Shown here one piece after another: positions 40,326-44,414 of a stretch of 44,414 bases of DNA (positions within the stretch are counted from its first letter, which is position 1; each line of letters begins with the position of its first letter). The notes beneath the pieces were generated by a model. The model searched no databases. It was given only the letters and a program-made list of their open reading frames with translations, and was not told the DNA's origin. The DNA is from Vibrio scophthalmi LMG 19158 (GTDB taxonomy: Bacteria; Pseudomonadota; Gammaproteobacteria; Enterobacterales; Vibrionaceae): assembly GCF_000222585.1 (NCBI RefSeq), contig NZ_AFWE01000080.1, positions 1 through 44,414 on the forward strand, in the 5' to 3' direction. A program made the translations under genes and the position numbers.

Positions 40326-40382
40326 GAATGCTATGGAGTAGCAAAAAGAATGGTATGGAGTTTGGGTAGAATGCTATGGAGT
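40326..40382. repeat. Three phased iterons upstream of the rep-like gene
   Basis: GAATGCTATGGAGT at 40326-40339 and 40369-40382, and GAATGGTATGGAGT at 40348-40361 (one base different). Starts are 22 and 21 bases apart, two helical turns, so a protein would bind one face of the DNA. Repeats of this type next to a rep gene mark plasmid replication origins. Confidence 0.75.
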
Positions 40383-40454
40383 TGCCTTGAAGAGAAAGCA
40401 AGACTCTAAACGTGATGAAACAAAGAATAGAGCCTTGTAATACCTTACCTATAC

Positions 40455-41708
40455 CTAACGCTTGACGAGTTTCTGAGTATCTCGATCATAGCGGTATAAA
40501 TGTATAGTCAGGTCTTGTATGAGCGTAACTGCATCATCAATAGCTTGAATTGGAACGTTAAACCACTCTTTAGCTTTGTATGCTTTACCATCATTACCAA
40601 CAACATCAATATCTAAGCGGACTCTCCCAAATAGTGCGTGTAACGCACTTTCTACTGAGTTGAGATTCAGCCCCTTCAAAGGGATAACTTTGACCTGTTC
40701 TGCGCTATACATCAAAAAAGCTGGATCTTTTGCTGCCTCTTTGAATCGGGTGCTAACATCTCGTTTAGTTAAACCTATTTTGTACAAGTGTTTGTATTTT
40801 TCTCTTAAATCTGGCTTGTTAGTTTTTGCAATGTAAATGTAACCAGTAGATTTCGACTGAGAGTATATCTGCATTCGAGGATCTGACTCTTCCGCTGATT
40901 TCACACGTTTTGCGTTAAACACCGAGCCATCAGTATTTAAGATTCGCTTTGCGCCTTCATCTTCTCGTATCCTTTTGGTTAAGGATCTGAGAAGCATTGT
41001 AGATTGAGTACCATTTTCAAAAATAATGAGCAGTCGTCTATCGTCTCGATCAGTGCCACGAAATATTTCACTCATATGATCAATGAATAACAACATTCCT
41101 TTAAGCAGATAGAAATTGCCTTCTTGGAACTCAAATACGGATAATTCTGATTCTGCGATAGTACCTAAGCCTTTCGTATCAGACGTTAACCCTTTGTGAA
41201 CATCCTTGAAAAGCGGATCGAAAACATCAAAGTTTGGACAAGGCATTGTTTGCCCAACTTGTTCCGCCTTTTTGCGTTCCCTAATACGCTCAGGATCAGT
41301 TACATTTTTAATATCAAAAATGCTTGCTGAAACAGAACTCGATGGGGAAAGTTGTTCTAGTAGCTTTGAGTTCAATATATCTTCGAAGGTATCAAACTCT
41401 TCTACTTCCTGAACTAACACCTCTTCAGAGCTACCACTTTCACCTAACAAGTTGAACTCATCATATTCTTTTAAGGATTCGTGGCTACCGATGTCGTCTC
41501 TGATTTTTTCGAGTTTTATGCTTAGTTTAAACTCGATCATATCCCCTGATTCGTTCGGTTCTCTTTGGTGTTCACGATAAAACTCGATGATTTCTAAAAA
41601 ACTATCCAATTCGGTAGATTTAACCGCTTTTGTTTTCTCTTTAGGCTTAGATATCCAGCCATACTTATCTGCATTTAACACAGCATCGAGAAATGACAAA
41701 TCATCCAT
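40455..41708 (-). CDS. GIY-YIG nuclease-domain protein, third gene of a candidate defence operon
   Basis: A 417-residue protein. Residues ~289-390 form a GIY-YIG nuclease of the T5orf172/MUG113 type: GYIYIAKT (289-296), YKIGLT (309-314), Arg321 in the helix that follows, Glu353 in NSVESALHALF as the metal ligand, and EWF (381-383). The N-terminal ~280 residues are acidic and helical with no recognised domain and may bind the partner helicase or DNA. The gene starts 3 bases after the helicase stop, so they are co-translated. Confidence 0.82.
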   Translation of the reverse strand: MDDLSFLDAVLNADKYGWISKPKEKTKAVKSTELDSFLEIIEFYREHQREPNESGDMIEFKLSIKLEKIRDDIGSHESLKEYDEFNLLGESGSSEEVLVQEVEEFDTFEDILNSKLLEQLSPSSSVSASIFDIKNVTDPERIRERKKAEQVGQTMPCPNFDVFDPLFKDVHKGLTSDTKGLGTIAESELSVFEFQEGNFYLLKGMLLFIDHMSEIFRGTDRDDRRLLIIFENGTQSTMLLRSLTKRIREDEGAKRILNTDGSVFNAKRVKSAEESDPRMQIYSQSKSTGYIYIAKTNKPDLREKYKHLYKIGLTKRDVSTRFKEAAKDPAFLMYSAEQVKVIPLKGLNLNSVESALHALFGRVRLDIDVVGNDGKAYKAKEWFNVPIQAIDDAVTLIQDLTIHLYRYDRDTQKLVKR

Positions 41709-41711
41709 TTC

Positions 41712-43751
41712 TTACCTCCCGTGTTGCTGACGCATTTGTTCAACAAAAACAATTGCTTCTGCAAGCCTTCTTTCTAGAGGATCATTTGACTCCAAAGAAG
41801 GTTTCCTTTGATGAGTAGCCATAAACTCTTCAATTTTGTGCTCTTTGAAGAGGATAAGGACTTCCTCTTTAGTAATGGTAATTTTCTGTGAGTCGATTTC
41901 GTTCTTGATTGCTTTGAGAACAGGAGCATCAACTGATTTAGACAGTACATCAAAAGCGTTCTCGTAGATATTACAAGAATCAATGAGGTCAACACTTAAG
42001 TTATCTAAGTCGAATTGCTTATTCGCCATTTCGATAAATCGAGAAGTCGTTCCGTCACCATTTTGTTTCTCTTTAATACGAGAGGGCTTTATCAGTGCCT
42101 CAGCAACGAAGTGCTGACGGATCTCTTCGACCTCTTGGTCAGATAACCCCATACCTTTGAACTTCTCTTCAATTATTCGAGGTAGGTGGACTCGGTTTGC
42201 TACTTCAGCATCAATGCTGCCTGCCATTGCTTTCTGCATAACATTATCTTGCAATACAGCAGCTTGAAGCTCAGTCATATCTTCTTGAATAATCTGCTTA
42301 ACTTTGTCTGTAGATGGCTCTGCAAATCCTTTAATTTCAACTGTCCCAGATTTTTTCTGCTCATTCAATTTCTTGAGTGCTTCTTGCTCTTTTTTATAGT
42401 CGTTGTCGAACTTGTCTTTGTTAATGCTATCGTCAGAGTTCTCTTTAGACTGCGGAGAGCGGAAATTAAGCCTTGGCTCTAAGATTTGCTCCATAAGCAA
42501 AGAGCAAGTGATGGCTTTTAGCATATTGTTTACGGAATCTTTGATCAGAGTGTCACTAACATCGGGGTTTACAATGAGGTTGGTAAACTGAGCGTGAGTC
42601 TTGTTTTCTGAGTCACGGGTACATCGCCCGATAATCTGAATAATTTCTGTCAGTGAGCCTCTGTATCCGATGGTTAACGAGTGTTCACAATACGCCCAGT
42701 CGAAGCCTTCTTTCGCTGTGCCAAGTGCAATGATGAGATCCATATCATCAACACTGGATATATCACGGAGAAAACCTTGGATTTTTTCACGCTCTTTAGG
42801 GTTGTCATTAACCAAGTCAGCTACACGAATAATTTTCCCATCAGTTTTTCGCTCAACGAAAATTACCCCTGCGTCATAAGCTTTTGGATCAATGTTTCGG
42901 TCATCAATAATTTCACCAATTGAGTCAATGATATGGTCGACTTCTTGGTACTTATTGCCTGTTGATTCCATTGAGTTAACGTTAGGAATATGAAGAATGG
43001 TTTTTTTATCAGTATCAAGAACTTGTTCGATTTCGGAAAGATAAGAACCTTGATAGAAATGGTAGCCAATGCCTAATGATTTTAGATGCTTATAACCGTT
43101 TAGCTGTTCGTAGTAGTTGTAAGTCACCTTATCAAATCGGTTCTCATACTCTGGAAGCAAAACAGGCTCTGCATCGCCTCGGAAGTAAGAACCTGTCATC
43201 GCAACAATATGTGCGTTAGAGGAGTTCATTAGAGCTTGCAGAACACCGCCTAGAATGTTGTCGTCATTTGCAGACAGGTGATGGAACTCATCAATAGCAA
43301 TTAAACAGCCATTGAAGTCGGAGGGTTCAAGAGATTTAAACGAATTACGTAACGTGGAGTGAGTACAAACTAGAACGTTATCATCTGACTGCATAAACTT
43401 TTTGAATGAACCTGATGTATCGCTAGCGTCTATACATAGATTATTTGTTTCTTTTACTGTCCAGTCAGCGAAAAAGCCGTAAGTTGATAGGTCGGTATCT
43501 GAGAACGATCCACCAATGGACTTTTCAGGAACGGCAATAATCGTCTTCTTGATGTTTTGGTTGTGCATTTTATCAAGGGCAATGAACATCAATGCACGAG
43601 ACTTACCAGATGCTGGCGGTGACTTCAGCAATAGGTATTGTGACTGACGAGCTTCATAAGCTCGTGCTTGCATCTCCCTCATACCCATTGTGTTTGTATT
43701 TACGCTATCAGAGCTTGTTTGATATGTAACTTCAACAAAGTTTGTACTCAT
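41712..43751 (-). CDS. Superfamily 2 DEFH-box helicase, second gene of a candidate defence operon
   Basis: A 679-residue ATP-dependent helicase/translocase. Motif I is SPPASGKSR with Lys50; motif II is IDEFHH (DEFH at 154-157); motif III is TGS (186-188); GTAKEGFDW (344-352) is motif V; QIIGRCTRD (372-380) is motif VI. The layout is like restriction-enzyme translocases. A ~290-residue C-terminal extension with coiled-coil-like Lys/Glu runs is unassigned. The ATG overlaps the methyltransferase stop by one base (TAATG), so the proteins are made together and probably form one complex. Confidence 0.85.
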   Translation of the reverse strand: MSTNFVEVTYQTSSDSVNTNTMGMREMQARAYEARQSQYLLLKSPPASGKSRALMFIALDKMHNQNIKKTIIAVPEKSIGGSFSDTDLSTYGFFADWTVKETNNLCIDASDTSGSFKKFMQSDDNVLVCTHSTLRNSFKSLEPSDFNGCLIAIDEFHHLSANDDNILGGVLQALMNSSNAHIVAMTGSYFRGDAEPVLLPEYENRFDKVTYNYYEQLNGYKHLKSLGIGYHFYQGSYLSEIEQVLDTDKKTILHIPNVNSMESTGNKYQEVDHIIDSIGEIIDDRNIDPKAYDAGVIFVERKTDGKIIRVADLVNDNPKEREKIQGFLRDISSVDDMDLIIALGTAKEGFDWAYCEHSLTIGYRGSLTEIIQIIGRCTRDSENKTHAQFTNLIVNPDVSDTLIKDSVNNMLKAITCSLLMEQILEPRLNFRSPQSKENSDDSINKDKFDNDYKKEQEALKKLNEQKKSGTVEIKGFAEPSTDKVKQIIQEDMTELQAAVLQDNVMQKAMAGSIDAEVANRVHLPRIIEEKFKGMGLSDQEVEEIRQHFVAEALIKPSRIKEKQNGDGTTSRFIEMANKQFDLDNLSVDLIDSCNIYENAFDVLSKSVDAPVLKAIKNEIDSQKITITKEEVLILFKEHKIEEFMATHQRKPSLESNDPLERRLAEAIVFVEQMRQQHGR

Positions 43752-44414
43752 TATTGTTGTTCCTTCATTTCAGCGTACAGTTTAAATAGCACTTCTAAAC
43801 GCTCGGTATCAGTCGTAAGTACCTTCGAGCGATTTGCTGCTTTCTGATACAAGGAATCAACAAACACATCTAGCTCTTGGTGAACTTTCTTAAGGGACTC
43901 TGGCATTCTGTTCTTGTCGTATAATTGAGCTAATGTTTCGCCATTCATCACTCGTTCTCGTATGATTCTATTGGCATAGCCCTGAAGTGCTTCTTTGTCT
44001 AAATCAGTAAGTGTCGGAATAGGGAAAGTGTTGTAACAAAGAGTATTAGAGTACCTGTAATCAGACTTTAAACGCCCCCCTACAGTACCCACCCACAAAG
44101 TATGAAGTCTTGAGGTTAGTAAAGAAAACAGATAGTTACTCATATCGTATGCAGCAAAGTTAGCATTGCTTGATACTGTGTTTTTGTCGTGAAACTCCAT
44201 CGGTATGTAAGTTCGATTTTCTGATGATACTGATGGTATGAGTAATGCTGGGCCGTTTTTATGCCTGCACTCCGCAAACTTATACGGTGTTGAAGCAAAT
44301 TTTCTAGTTTGGTCTTTAGAGCTTTCTAGACGCATCAGTTTTACGTTTTCGATACGCTCACGAATTGGCGGTATTGAAAGTGCGATTTCTTTCTGTTCAT
44401 CAGTGATCCATATT
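43751..44414 (-). CDS. MmeI-like DNA methyltransferase, C-terminal part (runs off the window)
   Basis: The reading frame is open to the window edge (ATA TGG ATC ACT ... before the internal Met at 44335), so only the C-terminal ~220 residues are seen. The text IPPIRERIENVKLMRLESS, then RKFASTPYKFAE, IPSVSSENRTYIP and FAAYDMSNYLFSLL ... TFPIP matches the target-recognition and C-terminal region of class I, adenine-specific MmeI-type enzymes. Whether the full protein also has the N-terminal nuclease domain of MmeI cannot be seen. It is the first gene known of a three-gene operon with helicase and GIY-YIG nuclease. Confidence 0.82.
   Translation of the reverse strand, partial: IWITDEQKEIALSIPPIRERIENVKLMRLESSKDQTRKFASTPYKFAECRHKNGPALLIPSVSSENRTYIPMEFHDKNTVSSNANFAAYDMSNYLFSLLTSRLHTLWVGTVGGRLKSDYRYSNTLCYNTFPIPTLTDLDKEALQGYANRIIRERVMNGETLAQLYDKNRMPESLKKVHQELDVFVDSLYQKAANRSKVLTTDTERLEVLFKLYAEMKEQQ

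Noticed and set aside
1-44414. CRISPR array
   Set aside because: No regularly spaced direct repeats with unique spacers were found; the only phased repeats are the three iterons at 40326-40382, which are too close together.

Overview
The window looks like chromosomal DNA of a gammaproteobacterium, most likely a Vibrio. Support comes from the gene content: FolD, a cry-DASH plus FeS-photolyase pair with a DUF2256 protein, a VC0807-like membrane protein, YegD, YghU and several sugar phosphotransferase (PTS) clusters. No 16S or other typing marker is present, so the genus is an inference.

Left part (1-10.9 kb): folD; tRNA-Arg(TCT) with its own promoter and terminator; an ~875-bp direct duplication of a lipoprotein gene and its downstream partner (the tRNA-proximal partner is cut short); an IS5-type transposase remnant; an HD-GYP cyclic-di-GMP phosphodiesterase; a VC0807-like membrane protein; a DUF2256 mini-protein; and an overlapping operon cry-DASH > FeS (6-4)-type photolyase > SDR.

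Middle part (10.9-30.5 kb): two carbohydrate systems. The first (10.9-18.5 kb) is a divergent cluster: a cellobiose-type PTS IIA plus MalY-like C-S lyase on one strand, and PTS IIB, IIC, an M24 and an M42 aminopeptidase on the other, followed by a convergent PRD regulator. It recalls the E. coli fry/frv loci, whose substrates I do not know. The second (18.8-30.5 kb) is a catabolic set for unsaturated uronic-acid oligosaccharides: a DeoR/AgaR-like regulator, mannose-family PTS IIB-IIC-IID-IIA, GH105 unsaturated uronyl hydrolase, RpiB/LacAB-type isomerase (DhuI-like), DUF2264 protein, IclR/KdgR regulator, KduD, KdgK and KDPG aldolase. Together these would import an oligosaccharide with phosphorylation, release the 4,5-unsaturated uronate, and convert it to KDG, KDPG, pyruvate and glyceraldehyde-3-phosphate. 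Operator-like repeats fit both regulators.

Right part (32.2-44.4 kb): after yegD, a yghU gene is broken at about two thirds of its length and a complete divergent yghU follows. From there the window reads as an accessory, plasmid-like island: an unknown gene between short inverted repeats; a ~0.5-kb, promoter-led, hairpin-dense non-coding stretch (candidate large structured RNA); a 40-codon ORF with a strong ribosome binding site; three unknown genes; an ArdC-like antirestriction protein; a probable replication initiator with three phased iterons and a possible counter-transcribed RNA; and a tightly packed operon of MmeI-like DNA methyltransferase (running off the window), DEFH-box helicase and GIY-YIG nuclease, a candidate defence module. 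The strongest leads for new biology are the structured RNA and this three-gene module.
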